Positions 35,683 through 44,798 of a DNA stretch of 64,000 bases are shown one piece after another. The DNA comes from Candidatus Saccharimonadota bacterium (GTDB lineage: Bacteria > Patescibacteriota > Saccharimonadia > Saccharimonadales > Saccharimonadaceae), in the NCBI GenBank assembly GCA_030528025.1, contig JAUMZP010000001.1:62001-126000 (forward strand), read 5' to 3'. The position numbers and the translations under genes are program-made. Under the pieces are notes generated by a model that ran no database searches, was not told the DNA's origin, and saw only the letters and a list, made by a program, of their open reading frames with translations. Position 1 is the first letter of the stretch, and the number at the start of each line of letters is the position of its first letter.

Positions 35683-37533
35683 TTAGCGCAAAGGGATGAC
35701 AATCTCATCATCGTCATCATCCTGACTGGCCTGCTCTTGATGTTGAATCCGGTTGGCTTCATTGGCAATGGCAGCAACGGACAAATCAGAGTTGCTGGCT
35801 AGTCTAATTATATCAGGCGAGACGGTGTTTGTGCTAGTGTTTGGCGGTATATTGTTGCGTTGCTGGGTAAGCTGCTCCTCACGCAGGCGTTCCTCGCGGG
35901 TGGGGGTCGTTTTGGCGTAATAACTGGGGTCGAGCGGCTGGATAACCGACTGGTGAATACTGGGGTATGGGTTGTAGCGCACGGCCATATCGATAACATT
36001 TTTATCATCAGCCAGTGCCGAGCGATCCCGGTAGGATACTGCGGCTGGGGTGGGTGCAGGAGTCGGCGTAGGCTGAGCTGGCGCGACAGGTGGTTGCTGA
36101 GGAGGATATGGTGTAGGTGCGTGTGGGTAATTGGGAGTTTGCGCTGCTTGAGTGGGTTGCTCTGCAGGTGCTGGAGTGAATGATGGCTGAGTGTTGGCAG
36201 GAGGTGGTGCTTCAGCTGATGGGTAGCTAGGTGTAGTTGTAGTGCGTGCAGCGGACTTTTGGGGTGGCACAAGCGGCACGGCATCAGTAGTAGGAGCAGC
36301 GTGTTGGCGAAGGTTGGCATAGATTGCTTCAAAGGATGGTGCTTCTTCTGGCTTGGGCTCTGGCGCAGCTTCTGCTGTAGGTTCAGGTGGTGTATAGGGC
36401 TTGCTCAGGGCATCGGGCAAGACCGAATCGTGTGGAATAACGGCGGGCAGTGCCATTGGCAGAGACTGGAGTGAGTCACGCTCTCGCGGCATAGGCTGTG
36501 GCTCGGCAGCAGGTGTTTCGTCATGCGGCATGTTACCCACTGGTGAAATCTCGTATACCTCGGTAGATTGCTGAGGTGGGTATGGGTTTGGTTGGTTTTG
36601 GTAAGCGCTAGTGTCGGGTGAAGGAGCTTGCTGATGTGACGATGAAGTACGATTCTCCGGGAAGCTCGTGGACGAATACGACACTGCCGGGGGCTGAGGC
36701 TCTGGTGCTGAGTATGGTGGCTCAGGCATACGAGGCTGAGGTGGCGATACTGGCGCAAAGCCAGCATCACCAACTGGTGGCTGATATGGTGGTGTAGCCT
36801 GTGGTGGGGTGTTTGGAGTTGCTTGTGGCGCTGTGTGGTATAGCTGCTGCTGAGCTTGAGCTTGTGGCCATGCCGGCTGATACGGCACGGGAGCTTGCTG
36901 GAGCAGTTGCCCGTCAGCTACAGCGGGCAGTGCGGCTGGTGGAGCTTGCATGCGCTCGATGGCTGCTCGGCGCCGGGCTTGATTGGATTGCTCGATGCGC
37001 TGCGTCATCGCTCGCGCCTCGCTGCTGTTGTCATCAAACATATCCGAGGTCTGCTGCGCCTCGAAATAGACGTCACTAATCATCGAACCCTGTGCATCGG
37101 GCACGTGGGTGTGACGAATGGACCAGCCATGAGTATCGGCCAGTTGCGACAGATACGCTAGGCGACGCTCGGCTTCATCTTGGCTGAGATTTTTCGTCCG
37201 CTCAATCTCTACCTTCTCGGGTACCGTAATCTCGATCAACGAGTTGATACCATCAGGCTGCCACATGCGCCGGCGTGGCTTGGTGTAGAACGACACCACC
37301 GCCGCGAGGTAAACCTCCATTGGCTGATCCTTACGCAGTGGCAAGGCTAATGCACCAAACAGCAGAATAATCGGCACTGGAATGACCGCCAGTGGCAAAA
37401 ACACCTGTGATAATCCCCACGCCAACGCAATCCCTGTCACCGCAACCAGCAGATAAATAAACTGGCGAAAGCTAAACGGCCCAAGAATCTTATCCTCTGC
37501 CTCTACGTCCTGTGCAACCTTATATCTCGACAT
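35683..37533 (-). CDS. PrgI-family protein with a very long Pro/Gln-rich tail
   Basis: 616 residues. The first 125 are a PrgI domain: KVAQDVEAEDKILGPFSFRQFIYLL with two transmembrane helices (about 24-66) and YTKPRRRMW. PrgI is a small membrane component of Gram-positive conjugation systems and usually ends soon after this. Here about 400 further residues are P/Q/A/Y-rich with repeated PPQ, PAP and TPPE patterns. The last 90 are again more regular, with an acidic DDDDDE near the C-terminus. The tail looks disordered and could span the wall or bind the neighbouring Pro-rich TraC-like protein. TATAAT (37547-37552, minus) lies 13 bases before the ATG. Confidence 0.82.
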   Translation of the reverse strand: MSRYKVAQDVEAEDKILGPFSFRQFIYLLVAVTGIALAWGLSQVFLPLAVIPVPIILLFGALALPLRKDQPMEVYLAAVVSFYTKPRRRMWQPDGINSLIEITVPEKVEIERTKNLSQDEAERRLAYLSQLADTHGWSIRHTHVPDAQGSMISDVYFEAQQTSDMFDDNSSEARAMTQRIEQSNQARRRAAIERMQAPPAALPAVADGQLLQQAPVPYQPAWPQAQAQQQLYHTAPQATPNTPPQATPPYQPPVGDAGFAPVSPPQPRMPEPPYSAPEPQPPAVSYSSTSFPENRTSSSHQQAPSPDTSAYQNQPNPYPPQQSTEVYEISPVGNMPHDETPAAEPQPMPRERDSLQSLPMALPAVIPHDSVLPDALSKPYTPPEPTAEAAPEPKPEEAPSFEAIYANLRQHAAPTTDAVPLVPPQKSAARTTTTPSYPSAEAPPPANTQPSFTPAPAEQPTQAAQTPNYPHAPTPYPPQQPPVAPAQPTPTPAPTPAAVSYRDRSALADDKNVIDMAVRYNPYPSIHQSVIQPLDPSYYAKTTPTREERLREEQLTQQRNNIPPNTSTNTVSPDIIRLASNSDLSVAAIANEANRIQHQEQASQDDDDDEIVIPLR

Positions 37534-37577
37534 AGTTTATGTATCTATTATAGCATGAGGGAATAGATAAGACTTTA

Positions 37578-40337
37578 CTAGTCTCGTTTTGCATTATCGC
37601 TCATAACGCGAAAGTGCTTAGTCGGGTCTTGGCTCCACTCTCTAGCTCTAGATGCACGTCGATAGATCGCCTCATTACTCTGCATTTTTGCGTTGTAGAG
37701 TTGAGATTGTAGTGCTGCGTCAATTGCTAGGCCAGTAGCTTGCCTTGCCTCCATAAGCTGATCTTCGCTGATGCCACTAATACTGTCACTATTAAGAACT
37801 TCCATCATGTCCTTGAAGGCTGGCTCGTCCATATCGGCCATCTTGGGTGCGTTGTATTTCCCACCTAGAGCGCCTTCCACAACAGCTTGTTCATAATTAA
37901 ATTTGCCCGCGCGTAACTGGTCTGCGGCTTTCCCGGTCCACCATGGGTTCTTGGCAGCGGCAGGAGATCGCGAGAGCGCGTCAGCGACAACTGCACGATC
38001 GCCAGAACCTAGATTATCATTAACGTGTTTTGATAGTGCACGTAGCTGATTTGAGTTAGCATTTTTGGCAGCATCTGTAACAATGTATCGCCTGTCGAAA
38101 GCAGAAAAACTCTTGGCATCTATGACATCTCCTTTCTCTATACTGCCGTCTTTATTCTTTTTGTAACCTTGAATTTTTCCACCCATTGCAAGAGTAAAGA
38201 TGTCATTACGTGAAAGAGCCTGTTCCTTTCCGTCCTTATCTAGATATCGGTAATTTTCGAAGAATGACTCTGAGAGTTTCATCTCCTCCTCGGCTTGTTG
38301 GTCGACAAGGCGCGATGCATAGTTTTGGGCGCGACGCACTGATCTACCAGCTGATCCCGGAAGTTTACGAGCATGCTTATTAATTCCTCGCATAGCTCCG
38401 CTTTGTAACCTCCTAACAGGATTCCAACCCTTATATGTACCAGCTTGAGTTTGCGCGTGTGCTAATTCTTTAGCGCGTTCTCGTTCTGCCATAAATCGCC
38501 CGTAGACAGATTTATCTAGCCCAGACTGTAACTTCTTCTCAGTAGCTTTGCCAGCCAAGTTGCCCCACTTATCAGCAATATTTGCTAGCCCCATCATTGA
38601 AGTCATGAGGCTTGTTAAGCGAGAAACTAAGAGGAGTGGTGTAAAAGTAAGGGCAGCAGCAATGATCTGTAATAGGACTTCTGAGTCACCCTTCATGCCA
38701 TTAATGACTGTTGCCCCCAGATTGCATGCACCATAGAGTAAACCAATTGCTGGATAGAGAAAGAGGAGTGTCTTGAAGAAGCCCCACCACTTCTTAAACA
38801 ACCCTTCGGTACTTGGTAATAGTAGTGCTACAAAAGCAAGCGGCGATAGAATAATAGTAAAGATAACCAACGCTTGCCGTGCGCCAAGAAGGAATACTGT
38901 AACAGTTGCAGTAACAACGACAAAAACAAGGCCAGAAATAAGAGAACCTAACACAAAGAAAGCTGTAGCAGTACCTAGAATAGTAGCAGCAGCACCCGTC
39001 CACCAGTTTCCTTTCGTTGCCCAGCCACCTTCTGGGCCGCTCCCGCCACCACCAAGTGAAGTAATGAAATTGAATGACGATGACCCAATAATATTAGAGA
39101 TATCAACAAGAATACTACATATATAGAAAGATATATTGACGAGGATAATAGTCATAAGAAGCTTAGGTAGAAGCTTCTTAATGCCGTAGTTGCTAATACC
39201 AAGACCACTAACCTGTGAGTAGATGATTATTAAGAAAACAATAATAAAGACAATATTGGCAATGTCTCGAATGCGCGACCAATAGTAGAATGCAGAATCG
39301 GGGCCACGATCTGTGAGTATGATGGAATTGACTTCAAGCAACTTTACCAAAATATCTGCAGAATCGTCTGAGATATCGGCAAGGAGATTAACAACGGGGC
39401 AGATGAACCAGCCAACACCATCTATAGCGCAGCGTGATTTGGATTCTTCTTCCTTATCTTCACTACCACCAGCTGTTTGAGCAGGCTGTTCGCCTGTTCC
39501 AGCATCGGCGTTGCCACCTGTGTTGGCTTTATTTTTCTCAGCTTCTTTAACTGCAGCCTGTGCTTGTTCTGTAACTTTTTTTGATTTATCTATACAAGTT
39601 TGTTTATCTTCTTCATCTTTAGTACCGCCACGATCTCTCTGTACCTTCTTGTTGGGGCCTTTATATTTCGCTATAACTTGCTGTACTGTATCGTTATTGC
39701 CATCTTTTCCAATTTTGCTATAAGATATGTAGCCATCTGCGGCTTTATCGGCAAGCGTAGTTTGCGAGCTATTAAACTCTGTTCGATTTTTCTCGTCCGT
39801 AACAGAGCATGTACTAACAAAGTCGCTGTAGTAATATGAATATAATTCACCTGGTGATAAATAACTAGAAGGATCATCGCCTTGTATACCGAGCTTTTTG
39901 CGAATTGCTCTATTTGCTCCTGCTTGCCTACCGTTGGTCGGCTCCCATTGGTTTTTGCCATCATTTTTTTTGTATTCAGCTGCGGTCAGAAAATCCTCAG
40001 CACTTGAAAAACCCCACTTGGGTATGCCTTCGTTATAAATATCTGTACAAGACATCTTCTTGTTTTGGACTGTGCGCTCACGGCTAAATCCGGAGCCCCC
40101 AAGAGAGTTACCTGAAACATCCTTATAACTAATTTTGTCAATTCCATCAAAACATCCTGGATCGGTACTATTACTATCTCCATCCTGACCTATATATAAA
40201 ATCCACGCTCGGACCTTATCATCATGTGTATCAGCATGCGCCTTTTGGTCTATAAACACGCTAGAACTAAGTACAAGAATAATAGCTAATGGAAAGAGTG
40301 AAAAGCGTTTCAGCTTAGATATAAGAGAGTTAGTCAT
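37578..40337 (-). CDS. Multi-spanning secretion channel protein (TrbL/VirB6-like)
   Basis: 919 residues. A signal peptide ends at about residue 35 (KAHADTHDD). A Cys-containing extracellular domain (about 36-300) follows. About six to eight helices lie at about 350-600 (RDIANIVFIIVFLIIIYSQVSG, KKLLPKLLMTIILVNISFYI, ARQALVIFTIILSPLAFVALLLP). A highly charged cytoplasmic C-terminus (about 610-919) follows. The helix pattern and position upstream of PrgI/VirB4 match the VirB6/TrbL-like proteins of Patescibacteria secretion loci. TATTAT (40347-40352, minus) lies 9 bases before the ATG. The extracellular domain is unfamiliar. Confidence 0.8.
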   Translation of the reverse strand: MTNSLISKLKRFSLFPLAIILVLSSSVFIDQKAHADTHDDKVRAWILYIGQDGDSNSTDPGCFDGIDKISYKDVSGNSLGGSGFSRERTVQNKKMSCTDIYNEGIPKWGFSSAEDFLTAAEYKKNDGKNQWEPTNGRQAGANRAIRKKLGIQGDDPSSYLSPGELYSYYYSDFVSTCSVTDEKNRTEFNSSQTTLADKAADGYISYSKIGKDGNNDTVQQVIAKYKGPNKKVQRDRGGTKDEEDKQTCIDKSKKVTEQAQAAVKEAEKNKANTGGNADAGTGEQPAQTAGGSEDKEEESKSRCAIDGVGWFICPVVNLLADISDDSADILVKLLEVNSIILTDRGPDSAFYYWSRIRDIANIVFIIVFLIIIYSQVSGLGISNYGIKKLLPKLLMTIILVNISFYICSILVDISNIIGSSSFNFITSLGGGGSGPEGGWATKGNWWTGAAATILGTATAFFVLGSLISGLVFVVVTATVTVFLLGARQALVIFTIILSPLAFVALLLPSTEGLFKKWWGFFKTLLFLYPAIGLLYGACNLGATVINGMKGDSEVLLQIIAAALTFTPLLLVSRLTSLMTSMMGLANIADKWGNLAGKATEKKLQSGLDKSVYGRFMAERERAKELAHAQTQAGTYKGWNPVRRLQSGAMRGINKHARKLPGSAGRSVRRAQNYASRLVDQQAEEEMKLSESFFENYRYLDKDGKEQALSRNDIFTLAMGGKIQGYKKNKDGSIEKGDVIDAKSFSAFDRRYIVTDAAKNANSNQLRALSKHVNDNLGSGDRAVVADALSRSPAAAKNPWWTGKAADQLRAGKFNYEQAVVEGALGGKYNAPKMADMDEPAFKDMMEVLNSDSISGISEDQLMEARQATGLAIDAALQSQLYNAKMQSNEAIYRRASRAREWSQDPTKHFRVMSDNAKRD

Positions 40338-40360
40338 ACACTACATATAATACACAAAAA

Positions 40361-40415
40361 GGAATAAGAAAACCAGCTAAATAACATCAAGTAGTGGATG
40401 ATATTTAGCTGGTTT
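40361..40415 (-). terminator. Terminator between the Tat-like gene and the secretion operon
   Basis: Perfect 14-bp stem AAACCAGCTAAATA (40370-40383) / TATTTAGCTGGTTT (40402-40415). A small CATC/GATG pair lies inside the loop. The stem is followed by TTTTCTT on the minus strand. Confidence 0.8.
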
Positions 40416-40430
40416 GGCTTATGTGAGGCT

Positions 40431-41567
40431 TTATTGTTGTTCGATATCGTTGAGGGGTGCAGTAATGTTTGGCTTGATAGCACGAGCTTCGTAGCCGCTT
40501 TCATCTGTTAGGTAAAAATAAGACATCCGAGGGAATGGGTGTACTGTGAAGCGGCCTGTTTTTCGATCCTCTTTGGTTATTTGCCTTTGGCGCTCAATAA
40601 CAGCATAGTATGATTTTTTATCCTTCTCCTTATCCTTCTCTTCATCTCCTACCTCTTGTACCTCGCAGTATGATGCCGAATATACCTGAATTTGATTAGT
40701 TTCTTTGCCATCATTAATCGGGAATGGGTCTTCGTATGGTGCCATTTGGGCGTATTTTGTAACACGGAGGACGATGCGATCTTCTTCTTTTGGTTTTTTG
40801 CCTTTTATGTGATCTTCATAAGCGGCTTCAACAAGACGTCCATAATAGCCATGCGGCGTTACCTGCGGTTGGTTGCCATCTTTTGCGTCAGAACCACGAA
40901 CAATATTAGAGTGTGGAACATCTATATAATCTGCCAAACACCGCAGGACTGGCCATGCGTCGACTTCTCTACCGTCTGCATCTGTAAACAAAGCATTCGA
41001 TTGAGCATCATTACAGAGATCACGGAAAAGTCGATCGACATTATCAAACCACGCAATTGCCAACTCTTTTGATTGGTCTGCACGTGATTCGGTAAGAATT
41101 TTCATAACATCGGAGTCAAGGTTGTTACCAAAGAAGGTTTTGCATGTGAGCCCTTTGTCATAATCATTTAAGGTGTTCCACTTGTTAGAATCGAATTCGC
41201 TGAGATTTGCGAAGTTATACGACCGGAGGGGTTTGGCCCGCTCACTACTTGGTGTGCCGGGCTCTACTGGCTCTTGGGTAGGTGACGGAGTTTCTGTTGC
41301 AGTGGCAGATGAAGTTGCTTCTGGGCTTGAGCTTGGAGATTCTGATGGAGAAGGTGAGAGTGTCTCTGAGGTTATATTATTCTCAGCGGAACCACGACCA
41401 ACAAAATATGCTATACCTGCTGCGGCAGCAGCACCAACACCAAGAATGCCAAAAAGAGTTCGTCGGTCAACGACTTTTTCTCGTTTGCTATCTTCATGAG
41501 GGACTGTATTGCCTAACGCTTCAGGCTCGCTAGCGTCTGCCGGATAACCATTGTATTTGTCTGTCAT
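40431..41567 (-). CDS. Exported hypothetical protein with RR-type N-terminal signal
   Basis: 378 residues from ATG 41567, chosen because GGAGGA lies 9 bases upstream; a TTG at 41576 touches the ribosome site. RRTLFGILGVGAAAAAGIAYF (about 35-55) is a twin-arginine-like signal or a membrane anchor. An S/P/T/E-rich linker (about 65-115) follows, then a globular domain of about 260 residues with W, Y and several Cys. A charged K/D/E run lies at about 313-325. It has its own terminator, so it is a separate unit beside the secretion genes. No family is recognised. Confidence 0.7.
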   Translation of the reverse strand: MTDKYNGYPADASEPEALGNTVPHEDSKREKVVDRRTLFGILGVGAAAAAGIAYFVGRGSAENNITSETLSPSPSESPSSSPEATSSATATETPSPTQEPVEPGTPSSERAKPLRSYNFANLSEFDSNKWNTLNDYDKGLTCKTFFGNNLDSDVMKILTESRADQSKELAIAWFDNVDRLFRDLCNDAQSNALFTDADGREVDAWPVLRCLADYIDVPHSNIVRGSDAKDGNQPQVTPHGYYGRLVEAAYEDHIKGKKPKEEDRIVLRVTKYAQMAPYEDPFPINDGKETNQIQVYSASYCEVQEVGDEEKDKEKDKKSYYAVIERQRQITKEDRKTGRFTVHPFPRMSYFYLTDESGYEARAIKPNITAPLNDIEQQ

Positions 41568-42004
41568 AAGCTTCAATCCTCCCCAATACAGGATTAGTGG
41601 TTATGTGTGCTATTATTATGCGCACTTGCGTTTCATGCTACCATTGTTTGCGTGGCAGGTCAAATAATTTTTGGCCTCTGTTAAGGAAAATGAACGGCGA
41701 ATACGCACAGAGGTTGGCATAGAAATATGTTCGAACGATATTTTTTGGTAAAAAATGAGAGATATTTTATATATATTGCATAATGGATGAAATATGATGG
41801 CTCGGATGTGATAAGTTAGCCCTCATCTATGCAGATATGATGATGCTCCCGTCCCTATTATTAAAAAATATAGCCACACAGATTCACAATATACCCAATA
41901 AATACTCTGATAAGCTACATAATTTACATTAATAAACTACCACATATCCGAATCACCTATACATATTGCCACCCCACCCTATATCCGCTATAATACAGAG
42001 GTAC
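41568..42004. other. AT-rich intergenic region before tRNA-Ser(GGA)
   Basis: No supported gene. The sequence CTATAATACAG just before 42000 gives a TATAAT promoter for the tRNA. Confidence 0.5.
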
Positions 42005-42094
42005 GGAGAGGTGCAAGAGTGGTTGAATTGGCACGCCTGGAACGCGTGTGTGGCGGCAACGTCACCCAGGGTTCGAATCCCTGTCTCTCCGCCA
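42005..42094 (+). tRNA. tRNA-Ser (anticodon GGA)
   Basis: Class II tRNA of 90 bases including encoded CCA. The acceptor GGAGAGG pairs with TCTCTCC, the anticodon loop is CTGGAAC between CACGC and GCGTG, and a long variable arm and GGTTCGAATCC T-loop are present. It reads UCC and UCU. Confidence 0.95.
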
Positions 42095-42232
42095 TATCAG
42101 CGCCAGGTGGCACGCTGCCATAGAAGTGCGCTGCTGATTCGTCTTTTGGCATGATGCGTGGCTATACTGCATATTTTTGTGCAGATTGGGCTTGCAGAAA
42201 TGTTTTTTGACAGTTTATACTAAAGGATAATT

Positions 42233-43447
42233 ATGGTACGATCTTCTACACCAGTTATAGAACTCCGAGGCCTTACCAAGCAGTATGGTCTGGGCGACGC
42301 TGCCCAAAACGCCTTGGACAACGTCGACCTGCGAGTCGAAAAAGGCGAATTCATCGTCATCATGGGCCCCAGTGGCTGCGGTAAGACGACATTGCTCAAT
42401 ATTATGGGTTTGCTCGACCGCGCCGACAGCGGCGAGTATTTTCTTGATGGGACATCGGTCGCGACACTGAGCAAGCGTCAACACGCCCGGATTCGTTCGC
42501 GGCAGATTGGCATTGTCTTCCAGAGTTTTAACCTGATTAATCGCCTAACGGTGCTTGAGAATGTTGCCCTTCCCCTGAGCTATCGTGGAGGGATGCGCCG
42601 CGTCAAACGCCTGGAGCAGGCCAGTGCGGTGTTGAAGAATTTTCATCTCCAAGAGCGCGAATATTACATGCCATGGCAGCTCAGTGGTGGGCAGGTGCAG
42701 CGCGTGGCGATTGCTCGCGCCCTGGTAAATCACCCATCGATTATCCTCGCTGATGAGCCAACGGGTAACCTCGATAGCCGCTCGAGCCATATTATTATGG
42801 AAGAACTGGCTCAACTACACCGTCGGGGTAATACCATCATTATGGTGACGCACAACCCAAACCTCACGAGTTACGCCAGCCGCGTGATTAAGATGCTTGA
42901 TGGGCAGATTGCCAGTGATGAGCAGATGCGCACCACTGCCGCTACGCCAACACCAGTGGCCCGCAAGCCACGAGTTCGCCGGGCAGCACCTGTTGGCAAG
43001 GCTGCGCCGACGATTGCGCAGGGCACGGCGTCGGCCGCTCAGTCAGCTACGCCAGTCAAGGCAATTGCTCGCGGTCGGCCAGCGAAGGCCCCCGCACTAG
43101 CAACAGTGGCACCAACAGTAGTCGACTACGAAGATCCGCATACCCAAGATGGTCCGACTATTGAGCCTATGCCAGTTGCTCCACCAGAAGTGCCGCCAGC
43201 CTTGCCCGCTGCACAACAAACGACTTCGGCTACCCCAGTTCAGTCTCAGTATGCAGCAATGCAACCTCAACTAGCTGCGCCGCAACCAACGAGCCAACCT
43301 GCAGCACCAGGAGCTCATATTGCAGCCCAGCCATCATCCACACCGTCTGCTGTATCGGCTGCTCAGCCAGCTGTGGCCACACCAGCCCAGCAGCCCACTC
43401 CACCATCGTCTGCTCACCAATCTAGTACAAAGGAGCCCCAGGCATGA
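42233..43447 (+). CDS. MacB/LolD-type ABC transporter ATPase with long disordered tail
   Basis: 404 residues; typical members have about 230. ATPase motifs are GPSGCGKTTLLNIMG (about 44-58), LSGGQVQRVAIARAL (about 149-163) and IILADEPTGNLDS (about 171-183). From about residue 230 on the sequence is A/P/T/Q-rich, with a short basic patch (VARKPRVRRAAP) at its start. This tail is not part of known MacB ATPases. AAGGA lies 5 bases before the ATG. It overlaps the permease gene by ATGA at 43444-43447. It probably powers export or lipoprotein/peptide handling at the membrane. Confidence 0.9.
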   Translation: MVRSSTPVIELRGLTKQYGLGDAAQNALDNVDLRVEKGEFIVIMGPSGCGKTTLLNIMGLLDRADSGEYFLDGTSVATLSKRQHARIRSRQIGIVFQSFNLINRLTVLENVALPLSYRGGMRRVKRLEQASAVLKNFHLQEREYYMPWQLSGGQVQRVAIARALVNHPSIILADEPTGNLDSRSSHIIMEELAQLHRRGNTIIMVTHNPNLTSYASRVIKMLDGQIASDEQMRTTAATPTPVARKPRVRRAAPVGKAAPTIAQGTASAAQSATPVKAIARGRPAKAPALATVAPTVVDYEDPHTQDGPTIEPMPVAPPEVPPALPAAQQTTSATPVQSQYAAMQPQLAAPQPTSQPAAPGAHIAAQPSSTPSAVSAAQPAVATPAQQPTPPSSAHQSSTKEPQA

Positions 43448-44667
43448 TAATCATTGATCATTTCGAAAATGCAAGCAGTAGCTTCCGGCGCAATCGCGGC
43501 CGTAATTTACTGGCGACGCTGGGTGTGGCGATTGGTGTGGGTAGCATCGTGGCGATCTTGGCGCTGAGTGGCGGCCTGCATAATATTATTTCTCAACAGG
43601 TGTCTGAGCTCAATAATAACCTCATAGTGGTGCGCCCTGGCGTGCAAGACAAGAGCTTCTCGTCGCTGGCGAGCTCGGTTGCACAGTATAATTACAATAC
43701 CAGTACCATCACCGAGTCCGACGTCGAGGCAGTGCGCAAGATGCCACATATCCGCGCCGTAGCACCAATGATGACTTCTGAGAACAAGCTCAAGGGAGAT
43801 GGTCGAGAAGCTAATGCGACTGTTGTGGCGACCTCGCCAGAGCTTGCTATTACGAGCCAGCTCGCACTGCGCGATGGTGATTTCCTTGAGGGTGGCACAC
43901 ACGACGCTAAGCCGGCGGTGCTTGGCCCAAAGCTGTCGGTGCAGCTGTTTGGCACAGAGCAGTCGATTGGCCAGACGTTTAAAATCCGCGGCAAGGAATT
44001 TATTGTTGTGGGAGTGATGCGCGGTGTAGAAAAGCCACTAAATTATAACAATGTCGATTTCGACAACTCAGCTATCATCACTACTGAGGCAGGTAAGAAA
44101 ATCCACAATGGCCATACACAGATTCAGCAGATTAACATCCAGGCTGATGCATCGCAGCAGGTTGGGCAGATTGCTCAGCAAGTTAAGGACAAGATTACGC
44201 AAAATCACCAAGGGGAAGAAGACTTTACTGTGGCAACGGGCGATGCGATTAGCCAACCAACCAACCGGCTCTTCACAGCACTAACCCAGGTGTTGACACT
44301 GATTGCAGCCATCTCGCTGGTGGTTGGTGGTATTGGTATCATGAATATCATGCTAGTGAGCGTGGTAGAGCGCACGCGCGAAGTGGGTATCCGCAAAGCG
44401 GTTGGTGCGACTGATGGTAATATCATCACGCAGTTTGTTATTGAGGCGCTGGCGATAAGCTTGCTTGGTGGTATCCTGGGCTACATCCTGGGCTACATAG
44501 TGGCGCTGAGCTTTAGCGTCTGGCTGTCCTTCCCGCCAGCACTGGAGTGGCAGACGGCGGTGATGGCAATTGGCCTCGCACTGGCGGTTGGCCTCACCTT
44601 TGGTCTCTACCCAGCTATTCGTGCCGCGCGCAAGAACACAATCGAGTCGCTGCGGCAGTACCACTAA
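43444..44667 (+). CDS. MacB-type ABC transporter permease
   Basis: 407 residues with the MacB fold: an N-terminal helix (LLATLGVAIGVGSIVAILALSGG), a large extracellular MacB_PCD domain (about 45-265) and three C-terminal helices, with the FtsX/MacB motif VGGIGIMNIMLVSVVERTREVGIRKAVGAT (about 293-322). Such permeases act mechanically from the cytoplasmic membrane rather than through a classic pore. Translation is coupled to the ATPase gene. It is followed by a strong terminator. Confidence 0.92.
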   Translation: MIIIDHFENASSSFRRNRGRNLLATLGVAIGVGSIVAILALSGGLHNIISQQVSELNNNLIVVRPGVQDKSFSSLASSVAQYNYNTSTITESDVEAVRKMPHIRAVAPMMTSENKLKGDGREANATVVATSPELAITSQLALRDGDFLEGGTHDAKPAVLGPKLSVQLFGTEQSIGQTFKIRGKEFIVVGVMRGVEKPLNYNNVDFDNSAIITTEAGKKIHNGHTQIQQINIQADASQQVGQIAQQVKDKITQNHQGEEDFTVATGDAISQPTNRLFTALTQVLTLIAAISLVVGGIGIMNIMLVSVVERTREVGIRKAVGATDGNIITQFVIEALAISLLGGILGYILGYIVALSFSVWLSFPPALEWQTAVMAIGLALAVGLTFGLYPAIRAARKNTIESLRQYH

Positions 44668-44691
44668 ACAAGATAGTTTACTTTGATATAG

Positions 44692-44719
44692 AACCCGCCC
44701 AGAATGTGGCGGGTTTTTT
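44692..44719 (+). terminator. Terminator of the MacB-like pair
   Basis: 8-bp stem AACCCGCC (44692-44699) / GGCGGGTT (44708-44715), followed by a TTTTTT run. Confidence 0.88.
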
Positions 44720-44798
44720 GTGTGGGCTATAGTACTTCTGCCCTGCTCTACTCAAATTATAGAAATTATAGAGTTTTGCGAATATGAAGCTTGGAATT

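Noticed and set aside
41966-42154. 62-codon open frame over the tRNA-Ser
   Set aside because: It is the tRNA sequence read as protein.
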